Source of the DNA: Sphingomonadales bacterium
Lineage (GTDB): Bacteria; Pseudomonadota; Alphaproteobacteria; Sphingomonadales; Sphingomonadaceae
Direction of reading: 5' to 3'
Assembly (NCBI GenBank): GCA_006226685.1
Contig: SBGG01000067.1
Coordinates: 26,646 to 90,645 of the forward strand
Length of the DNA stretch: 64,000 bases
A program made the position numbers and the translations under genes. Under the pieces are notes generated by a model. The model worked only from the letters and a program-made list of their open reading frames with translations, had not been told where the DNA came from and searched no databases. Position 1 is the first letter of the stretch; each line of letters begins with the position of its first letter. Below, one piece after another: positions 36,716 through 45,760 of the stretch.

Positions 36716-36743
36716 GATATAACGATAACAAATGATAACATCA
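36716..36743. promoter_or_regulatory. 10-bp-phased GATAACA repeats in the GMC/dioxygenase promoter
   Basis: GATAACA occurs at 36724-36730 and 36734-36740, exactly one helical turn apart, preceded by the related GATATAAC at 36716-36723. The repeats sit in the divergent region between the GMC oxidoreductase and the dioxygenase. The AT-rich tract stands out from its neighbours and may be an operator or promoter core. Confidence 0.35.
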
Positions 36744-36821
36744 ACCCGGAACAAACATCATTCGGGCCGAGAGATGACGGGTTCGACCCAAGCGCGGCCG
36801 AACGATGGGGAGAGTATGCAC

Positions 36822-38300
36822 ATGATAAAAAAATGGCCAAATTCCTTCGATTTTCAGGGATTCAACGAACCGATCGGCGTTGAATGGTGCGATTATAATC
36901 TTGATGTCGAAGGGAATATTCCGGACGAGATCCAGGGCGCCTTCTTCCGGGCCGTCCCCGACCCCGGCTTTCCTCCCTTTATCGACAAGGATACCTATAT
37001 TTCCGGGGACGGGATGATCGGCCGCTTCCTGATTCACGGCAATCGGGTGGACTTTGCAATCCGCTACATCGAGACTGATCGCTATCTTGCTGAAAAGAAA
37101 GAAAATAAGGCACTTTTTGGCGCCTATCGCAACCCCTATACGGATGATCCGAGCGTTCGGGGTGTGGAACGGACCGTCGCCAATACGACGCCGATCTGGC
37201 ACGGCGGGCGCCTGTTCCTGACAAAGGAAGACGGGCCAGCCTATGAAGTTGATCCGATAACATTGGATACCATTGGCAAATGGGATTATCACGGCGCGCT
37301 GAAATCTCAGACGATGACCGCCCATGTGCGGATCGACCCGGACAGCGGGGAAATGTTCTTCTTCGGTTATGAGGCGGGCGGGCTGGCGACGCGCGATGTC
37401 GCCTATTGCATCGCCGACAAGGACGGCAAGCTGATTTCCGAACAATGGTTTCAGGCGCCCTATTGCGCGATGCTGCACGATTTCGTCGTCACCGAAAACT
37501 ATGTGCTGTTTCCCATTTTCCCGACGATTGCCGATCTCGACCGGATCAAGGCCGGGGGCGCGCACTGGGTCCATCATCCCGATGAGCCGACATGGGTCGG
37601 CATCATGCCGCGCTATGGCAAGGTCGAGGAGATGAAATGGGTGAAGGGCCCGAACGGCCTGTCCGCCTATCACATGATGAACGGCTTCGACGAAAAGGCG
37701 AGCGGATCCAGCCTGGTCCATATGGACCTCAATGTTATGGAAACGAACATCTTCCCGTTCATCCGCGAGGCATCGGGCGTCGATGCCAGCCCGGCGGAAC
37801 TGCGCGCGTCGTTGTGCCGCTGGACTTTCGACATGGACGATCTGGACAAGGGCTGGACCGAGACCATCATCGGCCCGCCGGGCGACATGTCGCGCACCGC
37901 CGCCACCGATCAGTGCCGCCCCTATGAAATCGGCTATTACGCCTGTTATGACCCGCAGATTGGCCCGCCAGTCATTCACAGCGTGGTCGGCGCCGGATTC
38001 AATACCCTGCTGCGCATTCACGTCGGCAAGGGCAAGCATGAGGCCTTGCCGCTCGGGCCGGATCGCTCGATCAACGAACCCATCCATATCCCCTCGCGGC
38101 AGGAAGGCCATGAAGGCTGGCTGGCGGCCGTGGTGGACACCCATTCGACCATGTCGTCGGAACTGTGGTTCCTCGAAGCGGGCAATATCGGCAAGGGCGC
38201 GATCGCCAGGGTGAAATTGCCGTTCCGGCTGCGCCCCCAGATCCATGGATGGTGGGTGCCGCAGGAGGAACTCGACCGGGCGGCAGTGCTGGGCGGCTGA
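36822..38300 (+). CDS. Carotenoid-oxygenase-family lignostilbene alpha,beta-dioxygenase
   Basis: 492 residues from the ATG at 36822, with GGGGAGAG 8 nt upstream; an ATG 6 nt earlier is too close to that site. The four iron-binding histidines are His168 (TAHVRID), His219 (LHDFVVT), His284 (AYHMMNGFD) and His475 (IHGWWVP), almost identical in number to the Novosphingobium stilbene enzyme NOV1 (recalled from literature). Tyr102 (GAYRNP) and Lys135 (LTKEDGPAY) match the residues that bind the 4'-hydroxyl of phenolic stilbenes. It should cleave the central double bond of a hydroxystilbene to two aromatic aldehydes or a ketone. Substrate could be a lignin-, resveratrol- or bisphenol-derived stilbene. 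Cytoplasmic, no signal peptide. Confidence 0.93.
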   Translation: MIKKWPNSFDFQGFNEPIGVEWCDYNLDVEGNIPDEIQGAFFRAVPDPGFPPFIDKDTYISGDGMIGRFLIHGNRVDFAIRYIETDRYLAEKKENKALFGAYRNPYTDDPSVRGVERTVANTTPIWHGGRLFLTKEDGPAYEVDPITLDTIGKWDYHGALKSQTMTAHVRIDPDSGEMFFFGYEAGGLATRDVAYCIADKDGKLISEQWFQAPYCAMLHDFVVTENYVLFPIFPTIADLDRIKAGGAHWVHHPDEPTWVGIMPRYGKVEEMKWVKGPNGLSAYHMMNGFDEKASGSSLVHMDLNVMETNIFPFIREASGVDASPAELRASLCRWTFDMDDLDKGWTETIIGPPGDMSRTAATDQCRPYEIGYYACYDPQIGPPVIHSVVGAGFNTLLRIHVGKGKHEALPLGPDRSINEPIHIPSRQEGHEGWLAAVVDTHSTMSSELWFLEAGNIGKGAIARVKLPFRLRPQIHGWWVPQEELDRAAVLGG

Positions 38301-38430
38301 CGCGACCGATCTCCGGACCGGCGCCTCGCAATGCGCCGCGTCGGTCGGAGCCGGCAACAAGCATTAAAATGACGAAAAATAAGGCGGAAGGAGGCGAAAC
38401 CTCCTTCCAGACAAAGAAGGGAGAGGAACA

Positions 38431-40848
38431 ATGCGGGTAGGTTTCAACTATAAATATGTTTCGCTGGCCGCTCTGGCAATCGCAACCATGTCGGGGACCT
38501 CCGCCGCGGCGGAGGTCGAAAACGACCAGCCGAGCGGTGGCAGCGCGATTGCCGACATCATCGTCACGGCGCAGGGCCGTCAGCAAAGGCTGCAGGATGT
38601 TCCCGTTTCCGTTTCGGTCGTTTCAGGCGACCAGCTGGAACAACAGGGCATCCGGACGCTGCAGGATGTTTCCAGTCGCGTCGCCAATGTGCGCATCACG
38701 ACCGGATCGCTCGTGAACTCCATCAACGTCCGCGGTGTCGGATCCGGCGAAAATCCGGGCTTCGAACAGGCGGTGGCGACCTTTGCAGACGGTGTCTACC
38801 GCAGCCGGTCACGCACCACCATGTCGGCGCTGTTCGATGTCGATCGCGTCGAAATATTGAAGGGGCCGCAGACCACCTTCTTCGGCGCCAATGCCAGTGC
38901 CGGCGCGTTGTCCATCACCACGCGCAAGCCGGGGGACGTTTTCGAATATAATGCCAGCGGGCTCTATGGCCTCTCGGACGGCGAATATAATTTCGAAGGC
39001 GGCGTCACGATGCCGATCAGCGCTACGCTCAGCGGTCGCGCTGCGGTGCGCGTTTCGGGCATGGAAGGTTTTGTCGACCTGCCCGGCGGCAAGAACGGTC
39101 CGCATGATAACAGCGTTCAGGGCAGGCTGTCGCTCCGCTGGCAACCGACCGCCAACTGGATGACCGACCTGCGGGTTGATCGCGCCCGGTCGCGGATCGA
39201 CGATTATGCGCCGTTCCAGATGACCAATTGCCCCGCCTCGGGCGGTTTCCCCGCATCGAGCGTCTGCCAGTCGATCCTTGCCGCCAATGCCGACTTTGAG
39301 GACAAGCTCGATTATAACAGCCAGTCCCTGCCCAGCTATTCGCATTTCGATTTCTTCGAAACCGCGCTGACCAACAATTTCGATGTCGGGCCGGGCACGA
39401 TCCGCACCATAACCGCCTATAGCGACATGAAGGTGAAACAGCGTCAGCCGCTGATCCCGGTCAGCTATCCGACGCTTTCCGGATATGAGCCCTTCCCGAT
39501 CGAAGCGAAGGAAAAATACAAGTTCTTCAGCCAGGAAGTGCGCTTCGAATCCAAATCCGGCGGCACGGTCGAATATGCATTCGGCGGTTATTATCAGCAC
39601 GGCAAGCTGGATTATGACACGCAGGCCGGGTTCTTCTTCAACCCCGGCCCGTTCCCCTCCTTCCCGGCGCTGATCGAAACCGTGTTCGGCGATTATCCGG
39701 ATTTCGACCCCAGCTATGCGCTGACCGGCGCGCCCTTTTCCCAGCAGCGGGAAAACACCTGGTCGGCCTTTGCCTCTCTCACCATCCGTCCGGTGGAGCG
39801 CGTCCGCATCAATCTTGGCGGCCGCTATACCGACGTCACCAAGAAGGCGCATCGCTATCTCGTGATCGGGTCGACGGAAAATGCGGTGGCGGAAACGCTG
39901 GTGCCCTATACGTCGGCCACGCCGGACGGGCAGTTGCCATTGCCGGTCGCGGCCTGCATCATCATGGGTTGTACGCTGGGCGATTTCGCCACCAACAAGG
40001 TGCATGACAACAAGTTCATGCCCTCGGTCGGCCTGCAATTCGACGCCACCGACGACGTGATGCTCTACGCGACCTACAGCAAGGGGTTCAAGGCGGGCGG
40101 CTTCTCCACCAGCTCCTCACCCAGCGTCTTCGGCCCCGAAGTGGTCGACGCCTATGAAATCGGCATGAAGGGCAGCTTCTTCGACCGGGCGCTGACCCTC
40201 AACATCGCCGCCTTCCGCATGGATTATAAGGGGTTGCAGGAAACCACCTTCGACTCCAACCTTGCATCGAGCATCACCAATGCGGCGGGTGCGCGGTCTC
40301 AGGGTATCGAGGTCGGTGCGGGCTGGCGGATCGCGGAAGGGGTCCGGTTCAGCGCCGATCTCGCCTATCTGGATGCCAAATATACCGATTATGCCAATGG
40401 CGAATGCACCAAGCTGTCGCAATATGCGCTGAGCGGCAATCCCGACAATCCAGCCGAAACCGTGTGCGAGGCCGGCGGCGGGATTCAGGACCTGTCGGGC
40501 AAACGCCGCGCCTATGCGGCCAAGTGGAGCGGCAGCGTCGGGCTGGATTTCACGGTTCCGGCCGGGGATAATGAATTCCGCGTCAGCCCGGTCGTCAATT
40601 TCAGCTCCGCCTATTTCATGACCGCCACTGCGGACGACCTGTTCCGTCAGAAGGCGTTCCAGAAATATGACCTGCGCCTCGGCTATGGTCCGGCCGACCG
40701 GCGGTGGGAACTGGCGGTGATCGGCCGCAACCTCACCAATGTTGCGACGACCAGCTACAGGCTGGGCGTACCGGGCGCCGACGGCAGCGTGCTCAATCTG
40801 GTCGAGCGCGGCCGGTCGGTGGGCATCCAGCTCACGGTGAAGAACTGA
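38431..40848 (+). CDS. TonB-dependent receptor beside the stilbene dioxygenase
   Basis: 805 residues with a strong ribosome site (GGGAGAGGAACA). A signal peptide ending SAAAE is followed by the plug (DIIVTAQGRQQRLQDVPVSVSVVSGDQLEQQGIRTLQDVSSRVANVRI, VDRVEILKGPQTTFFGANASAGALSITT) and a barrel ending VGIQLTVKN. The QRLQDVPVSVSVV plug belongs to the large sphingomonad group linked with uptake of aromatic and other hydrophobic compounds. It lacks an STN domain, so it is not a FecIR signaller. It lies 130 nt after the dioxygenase on the same strand and is followed by a hairpin, so it may be transcribed with it. Uptake of a lignin-type dimer is the likely role (inference). Confidence 0.93.
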   Translation: MRVGFNYKYVSLAALAIATMSGTSAAAEVENDQPSGGSAIADIIVTAQGRQQRLQDVPVSVSVVSGDQLEQQGIRTLQDVSSRVANVRITTGSLVNSINVRGVGSGENPGFEQAVATFADGVYRSRSRTTMSALFDVDRVEILKGPQTTFFGANASAGALSITTRKPGDVFEYNASGLYGLSDGEYNFEGGVTMPISATLSGRAAVRVSGMEGFVDLPGGKNGPHDNSVQGRLSLRWQPTANWMTDLRVDRARSRIDDYAPFQMTNCPASGGFPASSVCQSILAANADFEDKLDYNSQSLPSYSHFDFFETALTNNFDVGPGTIRTITAYSDMKVKQRQPLIPVSYPTLSGYEPFPIEAKEKYKFFSQEVRFESKSGGTVEYAFGGYYQHGKLDYDTQAGFFFNPGPFPSFPALIETVFGDYPDFDPSYALTGAPFSQQRENTWSAFASLTIRPVERVRINLGGRYTDVTKKAHRYLVIGSTENAVAETLVPYTSATPDGQLPLPVAACIIMGCTLGDFATNKVHDNKFMPSVGLQFDATDDVMLYATYSKGFKAGGFSTSSSPSVFGPEVVDAYEIGMKGSFFDRALTLNIAAFRMDYKGLQETTFDSNLASSITNAAGARSQGIEVGAGWRIAEGVRFSADLAYLDAKYTDYANGECTKLSQYALSGNPDNPAETVCEAGGGIQDLSGKRRAYAAKWSGSVGLDFTVPAGDNEFRVSPVVNFSSAYFMTATADDLFRQKAFQKYDLRLGYGPADRRWELAVIGRNLTNVATTSYRLGVPGADGSVLNLVERGRSVGIQLTVKN

Positions 40849-40854
40849 GAAAAA

Positions 40855-40885
40855 GCGGGTGCGTGTCGCCACGGCACGCACCCGC
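40855..40885 (+). terminator. Stem-loop after the TonB receptor
   Basis: GCGGGTGCGTG and CACGCACCCGC form a perfect 11-bp stem with a 9-nt loop, starting 6 nt after the receptor stop. No T-run follows, so strict rho-independent termination is uncertain; it could be an RNA-stabilising or partial terminator hairpin. Confidence 0.5.
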
Positions 40886-41101
40886 CATGCATGATAATCG
40901 GCACGGCGGAATTCCTGCCCTTGCGGGGGCAACAGAAATTAGTAACAAACAATATCAAGTTTCGGGACTTTCGGCGCCCATGGCGCAGGAACACAAGGAA
41001 AAGAAAGGGCATTTCCGGCGATATGCCGCCGAAAATAGCCCGAAAAGAAGACGGGTCGGTCCCACGCATGCAGGCCGGGACCGTGTCGATGGAGAGAGGG
41101 A

Positions 41102-41986
41102 ATGAAGATACACGCACTGGATGCGCCGCGTTGCCTGGTCGGGGAAGGGCCGGTCTGGGATGTCGAGGAGCAGGCGCTCTATTATGTCGACATAGTCGGA
41201 AAGAAGGTTCACCGGCTGGACCATGCCTCCGGCGCGACCCGAAGCTGGGACGTGCCCGGCGTGATCGGATCCATGGCGTTGCGCCGTGACGGCGGCGCAC
41301 TGGTGGCGTTGGTGGACGGTTTCTACAATCTCGACCTCGAAACCGGCGAAGTGACACCCCTCTATCGGCCGGAAGGGCTGGACCCCCGCGTTCAGTTCAA
41401 TGACGGCAAGGTCGACCGGCGCGGTCGCTTCGTCGTCGGCACCACCGACAGCATGGCGAAGGAACCGCTCGGCACCGTCTATAGTTTCGACGCGGATCAT
41501 CGGCTGACCCCGATCGACCGCGACATCATCATCAGCAACGGTCCGTGCTGGTCGCCCGACAACCGGACTTTCTATTTCTCCGACAGCCGCCGGTTCAGCA
41601 TCTACGCCTATGATTACGACATCGAGACCGGACAGGCTGCGAATCGCAGACTGTTCGCGACGACGCAGGATCTCGGCGGCATTCCCGATGGCGCCACGGT
41701 CGATGCCGATGGGCTGATGTGGATGGCGATCTGCGAAGGGGGGAAAGTTGTCGCCTTCCGGCCCGATGGCAAGATCGAGCGGATCATCGACATGCCCGGC
41801 ATCACGCTGACCGCCAGCGTGATGTTCGGCGGCCCCGATCTCGACCTGCTTTATGTCACCAGCATCGATCCGGTCGCGCTGAAGGCGCTGGGTATGGACA
41901 AACCGCCCGAAGAACTGGGCGGGCGCACATTCGTGATCGAGGGGCTGGGCGCGCGCGGCCTGCCCGAACCGCGTTTCGCGGGCTGA
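41102..41986 (+). CDS. SMP-30/gluconolactonase-family lactonase
   Basis: 294 residues, a six-bladed propeller of normal length. The family metal ligands are visible: Glu15 in LVGEGPVWD, Asn in IISNGPCWSPD (about 146) and Asp in GGIPDGATVDADGLMWMA (about 197). The repeat pattern W-S/D-N-x-x-FYFSDS is present. Such enzymes hydrolyse sugar lactones, and some act on aromatic-pathway lactones. The ribosome site GAGAGGGA fits the start. It is followed 70 nt later by the phenol-oxidising flavoprotein on the same strand. Whether its substrate is an aromatic-derived lactone is unknown. Cytoplasmic, no signal peptide seen. Confidence 0.9.
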   Translation: MKIHALDAPRCLVGEGPVWDVEEQALYYVDIVGKKVHRLDHASGATRSWDVPGVIGSMALRRDGGALVALVDGFYNLDLETGEVTPLYRPEGLDPRVQFNDGKVDRRGRFVVGTTDSMAKEPLGTVYSFDADHRLTPIDRDIIISNGPCWSPDNRTFYFSDSRRFSIYAYDYDIETGQAANRRLFATTQDLGGIPDGATVDADGLMWMAICEGGKVVAFRPDGKIERIIDMPGITLTASVMFGGPDLDLLYVTSIDPVALKALGMDKPPEELGGRTFVIEGLGARGLPEPRFAG

Positions 41987-42056
41987 ACCACTGGCGCGGC
42001 AGAACCGGCGGTCGGACCATCCGGCCATGACAGGATCGAAGACGAAGGAAATTTCC

Positions 42057-43604
42057 ATGAATGCAACAGCCATCGACATGGCGAGCGTCGCCAGGGCGCT
42101 GAAGGCGATAGGCGGGGTCATCGGCTCCCAGAATGTCTTTACCAGCCAAGAGGACCGGGTCGCCTATTCCGACCATTATTCCGCCGATGAGAGCACGCAT
42201 GAGCCTTCGGGCGCGGTCGCGCCGCAAACGGTCGAGGAAGTTCAGGCGATCGTGAAGATCGCCAATGACTATAAGGTGCCACTCTGGCCGATCAGCCGCG
42301 GCAAGAATTTCGGTTATGGGGGCAGCGCGCCGGTGGTGAAGGGCTCCATCGTCCTTGATCTCACGCGCATGAAGAAGATCGAGATCGATGAGAAAAACGG
42401 CACGGTGCTGGTCGAACCGGGTGTCAGCTTCTTCGAGCTTTACGATTATATTCAGGAACGCAAGCTGCCATTGTGGCTGTCAGTCCCCGGCAATAGCTGG
42501 GGTTCGGTCGCGGGCAATGCGCTCGATCGCGGCGTCGGCTACACCACTTATGGTGACCATGCCGCCCGTATATGCGGGCTAGAGGTGGTGCTGCCCGATG
42601 GCGATCTGGTGCGCACCGGCATGGGGGCCATGTCGGATTCCCCCAACTGGCAACTCTACAAGCCCGGCTTCGGCCCTTCCTGGGATACGATGTTCTGTCA
42701 GTCCAATTTCGGCATCGTGACGAAATTGGGTCTGTGGCTGATGCCCGAGCCGGAATCGGTGATGGGGTTTAACATAGAGGTGGACAAGCCGGAGGATCTG
42801 GGCTGGCTGATCGACACGCTGGCGCCGTTACGACAACAGGGGATCATCCAGCAATCGCCCTCCATCGGCAACTGGCTGCGCGCGGCGGCGACGCTGACCC
42901 TGCGCGACGAATGGATCGAACCGGGCAAGCCGCTCACCGAAAGCGTCATCACCGCGATCCGCAAGAAATTCAACATCGGCTGGTGGGGCGTCGCGATCCG
43001 CTGGTACGGCCCGCTGGAGATTAACGAGGCCACCACCCGCGTGGTCGAGCGGGCGTTCAACGGCAAGCCGGTCATGTCGATGACGCCGACCCGCTGGGTC
43101 AGGGGCGATGCCCCCGAAGGATCGCCCGCAACGGGTGTGCCGGTCAGCTATCCACTGGCCAATGCCAACTGGTTCGGCGGGCGCGGCGGGCATGTCAGCT
43201 ATTCCCCCGTGCTGCCGACCGACGGCAATCTGGCGCTCGATCAATATCGGCGGACCTCGGCGCTCTATGCCGAATATGGGATGGATTATCACCCCAGCTT
43301 CGCCATCGGCGAACGACACATGACCAATGTGAACCAGCTTTTGTTCAACCGGGACGACCCGGAGATGATGAAGCGGGTGGACAGCTTCATGCGCGCGCTG
43401 GTGAAGGATGCGACCGCGAAGCGCTACGCCGAATATCGCACCCATATCGATTATATGGACCTGATCGCGGACACCTTCGATTTCAACAATCACGCGCTGC
43501 GGCGCCTGAACGAACGGGTCAAGGATGCGCTCGACCCCAATGGCGTCCTGGCTCCGGGCAAGAGCGGCATCTGGCCCGCAAACCGCAGAAGCAATCGCGC
43601 GTGA
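42057..43604 (+). CDS. FAD-linked phenol oxidoreductase (4-cresol dehydrogenase / vanillyl-alcohol oxidase family)
   Basis: 515 residues from the ATG at 42057, preceded by GAAGGAAATTTCC. The PCMH-type FAD domain shows VAPQTVEEVQAIVKIANDYKVPLWPISRGKNFGYGGSAPVVKGSIVLDLTRMKKI and PGNSWGSVAGNALDRGVGYTTYGDHAARICGLEVVLPDG, followed by the VAO cap domain with WWGVAIRWYGP, HVSYSPVLPTDG and DYHPSFAIGERHM. The family oxidises para-alkyl or para-allyl phenols at the benzylic carbon through a quinone methide. The cytochrome c gene 10 nt downstream makes the dehydrogenase type (PchF with PchC) more likely than an oxygen-using oxidase. No signal peptide is seen. Substrate could be a 4-alkylphenol or 4-hydroxybenzyl alcohol. 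Confidence 0.92.
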   Translation: MNATAIDMASVARALKAIGGVIGSQNVFTSQEDRVAYSDHYSADESTHEPSGAVAPQTVEEVQAIVKIANDYKVPLWPISRGKNFGYGGSAPVVKGSIVLDLTRMKKIEIDEKNGTVLVEPGVSFFELYDYIQERKLPLWLSVPGNSWGSVAGNALDRGVGYTTYGDHAARICGLEVVLPDGDLVRTGMGAMSDSPNWQLYKPGFGPSWDTMFCQSNFGIVTKLGLWLMPEPESVMGFNIEVDKPEDLGWLIDTLAPLRQQGIIQQSPSIGNWLRAAATLTLRDEWIEPGKPLTESVITAIRKKFNIGWWGVAIRWYGPLEINEATTRVVERAFNGKPVMSMTPTRWVRGDAPEGSPATGVPVSYPLANANWFGGRGGHVSYSPVLPTDGNLALDQYRRTSALYAEYGMDYHPSFAIGERHMTNVNQLLFNRDDPEMMKRVDSFMRALVKDATAKRYAEYRTHIDYMDLIADTFDFNNHALRRLNERVKDALDPNGVLAPGKSGIWPANRRSNRA

Positions 43605-43614
43605 GGAGGATGGG

Positions 43615-44031
43615 ATGATGACGTTTCGGAACAATCGGAAATGGGTCGCCCGGCTGGCGGCATTGATGGGCCTGGTGCTGCCCCTGTGCGCGATCGCAGC
43701 CGGCGGCGCGGCGCCGGCGAAAAGCGATCAGCAGGGCAATGCCGGCGCCAATTCGTTGCAGGACCGCAGTTACAAATCGGAAGCGGAAAAGCTGTTCGTG
43801 GACAAATGCGCAATGTGCCACCGCAATTTCGGCATGGGCACGGTCATCCTCGCCCATCGCGTGGAAAAGGGGCAGGACTGGCTGGAACGGCGGCCTGACC
43901 TCACGGTGGATTTCGTCAAGGCGGCGGCGCGCAACGGCATCGGCAACATGCCGCGTATCACCCGTGGCGATGTAAGCGACGAACAGCTCGATAGCATCGC
44001 GCGCTATCTGGAAAAGGCAGGCAAGCAATGA
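43615..44031 (+). CDS. Periplasmic cytochrome c, partner of the phenol dehydrogenase
   Basis: 138 residues from the ATG at 43615, behind GAGGAGG. A signal peptide (RLAALMGLVLPLCAIAAGGA) leads to a single haem site Cys65-x-x-Cys68-His69 (CAMCH), and Met112 in GNMPRITRG is the probable sixth ligand. Size and layout match small class I cytochromes that serve as the electron acceptor subunit of 4-cresol dehydrogenases. It would pass electrons from the flavoprotein to the respiratory chain. The stop overlaps the start of the next small gene (ATGA). The flavoprotein itself shows no export signal, an unresolved point shared with known PchF/PchC pairs. Confidence 0.9.
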   Translation: MMTFRNNRKWVARLAALMGLVLPLCAIAAGGAAPAKSDQQGNAGANSLQDRSYKSEAEKLFVDKCAMCHRNFGMGTVILAHRVEKGQDWLERRPDLTVDFVKAAARNGIGNMPRITRGDVSDEQLDSIARYLEKAGKQ

Positions 44032-44396
44032 CGGTGGTTCTTTCCCGCAGGGATGCGATGACGGCCCTTGGCCTCGCGGCGGCAACCGCCTCCGCACCGG
44101 CCGCCATGGCCGCCGGACGCAGGCTGTTGCTGCTGCGCGACATCAATCTGGGCGCGGATCATGATCCGGCCGCCATGGCGATCTTCGGTCAGGCCAAAGC
44201 CCGCCCACTGTTCGCCGATCCGGTCCGGCAATGGCGCGACGGCCTGATGCAGCAGGTGGAACGCAGTGGTCACGCCATTGCGCTGGCGCGATGGAATAAG
44301 GCGCATCTGCTTCAGGGGCTGGGCCGCGAGGCCGGTTTCCGCGCGACCCTGACCCGGGTCGACGACGCGGTGTACAGGGTCGATTTAAAGGCCTGA
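44028..44396 (+). CDS. Small Tat-exported protein of unknown function
   Basis: 122 residues, translationally coupled to the cytochrome by ATGA. A clear twin-arginine leader (SRRDAMTALGLAAATASAPAAMAAG) leaves a mature part of about 92 residues that I do not recognise. The mature part is Leu/Arg-rich at first (RRLLLLRDINLGADHD), then has FADPVRQWRDGLMQQVERSGHAIALARWNKAHLL and a basic beta-like tail. There is no Cys and no metal motif. Tat export implies folding before export, or hitchhiking with a cofactor-bearing partner, and the FAD enzyme in the same operon has no leader of its own. A chaperone or escort role is a guess only. Confidence 0.75.
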   Translation: MTVVLSRRDAMTALGLAAATASAPAAMAAGRRLLLLRDINLGADHDPAAMAIFGQAKARPLFADPVRQWRDGLMQQVERSGHAIALARWNKAHLLQGLGREAGFRATLTRVDDAVYRVDLKA

Positions 44397-44484
44397 CGAT
44401 GGTGAGGGGAGGCCTGCGCGGATCCCTCTGATCCGGGTGAGCCTGCTCCTGTGACCATGCAGGCCGGGAGAGGGATTGGACGTT

Positions 44485-45687
44485 ATGAAAACGGGAAGTT
44501 GGGCGTCGATACTGGGAATATATCTGTTCGGCGTGTGCGGCGCCTCGACCGTCAGCAAGATCATTCCGCTGGGCGGGGATCTGGCCCATTGGTTCGATCT
44601 GGGGCCCGCGCATTTCGGCTGGCTCGTCTCGCTGATCGCGGTGCCTGCGGCGCTGCTCGCCATACCGAGCGGCATGGTGGTGGATCGCTTCGGCCCCCGC
44701 ATCGTGCTGCTGTGCTGCGCGCTGCTCGGCATTACGGCAAATGTGATCTACAGCTTTGCGCCGACCATGCTGATGCTGCAGGTGGCGCGATTGCTGGAGG
44801 GCACGGTGATCGTGCATATGTACACGGCGGGTCCGGCCTTGCTGATGGCGACGACCGAAGGGAAAAGGCGTACGACCGCAATGACCATATGGGCGACCTA
44901 CATGCCCGTCGGCACGGCGGTAGGGCTGACCATCGGCGGCCTGTTCGCGGAAACACAAGGGTGGCGGCTGACTTTCGCCTGCCATGGCGCCCTCTATCTC
45001 GCGGCCGGATTGCTCGGCCTGCTGCAACCCGATGTGAAGGTACGGCACCCCAGCGCCAAACCGGGTCTTGCGGCACAGATCCTCGACCTGCGCGCCGCCT
45101 ATGCGCGGCCCGGCCTGCTGCTGCTCGGCCTTGCCTTCTTCCTGATGATCAGCATGGGACTGGGCGCGAACGTCACCTTCCCCCGCTATTTCTCGCGGGC
45201 GCATGACATCAGCATGGCGAGCGCGTCGCAGATGGTCGCGATGGCGACGTTGGTGATGGTGCCGGGATCGCTGTTCGCCGGACTGGTGCTGTCGCGCGGA
45301 CTGAGCCAGCAGATGCTGTTCACCCTGCTGGGGGTGGTCGGCTTCGTGGTCGGGATATTGTCCTTCTTCCCGCATCTCGACATTCCGGTGCGTTATATGG
45401 TGCTGGGTGGGTGGTTCTTCGCCTCGGGCGCGGCCATCGCGGTGTTACTGGCAACCCTGCCGGTGGTTGCCGAACCGCAACGCAGGGGCGCGGCGACTGC
45501 GCTCATCAATCAGGCGGGGGCGCTCGCGACCTTCGTCAATCCGCCGATCTGGCTGACCTATGCGGAAGGAACGGACTGGACACCCTTTGCGGTGTTACTC
45601 GGGACAGGTTGGAGCATCGCCATTGCGGCAATGTGGCTGCTCGCGCTGAATGCCGCAAAAAACAGGGTTACCGCGCCTTCGGCCTGA
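44485..45687 (+). CDS. MFS transporter
   Basis: 400 residues from the ATG at 44485; an in-frame TTG at 44476 lies inside the ribosome site GGGAGAGGGA. Twelve membrane helices are predicted, with the MFS motif between helices 2 and 3 (GMVVDRFGPRIVLL) and a mid-protein loop (KVRHPSAKPGLAAQILDLRAAYARPG). The branch looks like the CynX/NimT or aromatic-acid type rather than sugar carriers, but this is not certain. It is the last gene of the operon with the flavoprotein, cytochrome and Tat protein, and a strong terminator follows. Import of an aromatic acid or export of a product are both possible. Confidence 0.88.
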   Translation: MKTGSWASILGIYLFGVCGASTVSKIIPLGGDLAHWFDLGPAHFGWLVSLIAVPAALLAIPSGMVVDRFGPRIVLLCCALLGITANVIYSFAPTMLMLQVARLLEGTVIVHMYTAGPALLMATTEGKRRTTAMTIWATYMPVGTAVGLTIGGLFAETQGWRLTFACHGALYLAAGLLGLLQPDVKVRHPSAKPGLAAQILDLRAAYARPGLLLLGLAFFLMISMGLGANVTFPRYFSRAHDISMASASQMVAMATLVMVPGSLFAGLVLSRGLSQQMLFTLLGVVGFVVGILSFFPHLDIPVRYMVLGGWFFASGAAIAVLLATLPVVAEPQRRGAATALINQAGALATFVNPPIWLTYAEGTDWTPFAVLLGTGWSIAIAAMWLLALNAAKNRVTAPSA

Positions 45688-45728
45688 GGCGGCTGGGAAC
45701 AGGGGGCGCTTCCCTTCCCCCGGGGGAA

Positions 45729-45760
45729 CGGCCGGTCCGGATTACCGGGCCGGCCGTTTT
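45729..45760 (+). terminator. Rho-independent terminator of the phenol-dehydrogenase operon
   Basis: CGGCCGGTCCGG, loop ATTA, CCGGGCCGGCCG then TTTT: a 12-bp stem with a single G-T type mismatch and a U-tract, 42 nt after the MFS stop. Confidence 0.85.

Noticed and set aside
38309..38360. Imperfect hairpin after the stilbene dioxygenase
   Set aside because: The stem needs bulges and has no T-run, so it is too weak to list as a terminator.
40755..41357. Minus-strand frame over the receptor 3' end and lactonase 5' end
   Set aside because: It overlaps two solid genes and has an Arg/Pro-rich shadow sequence.
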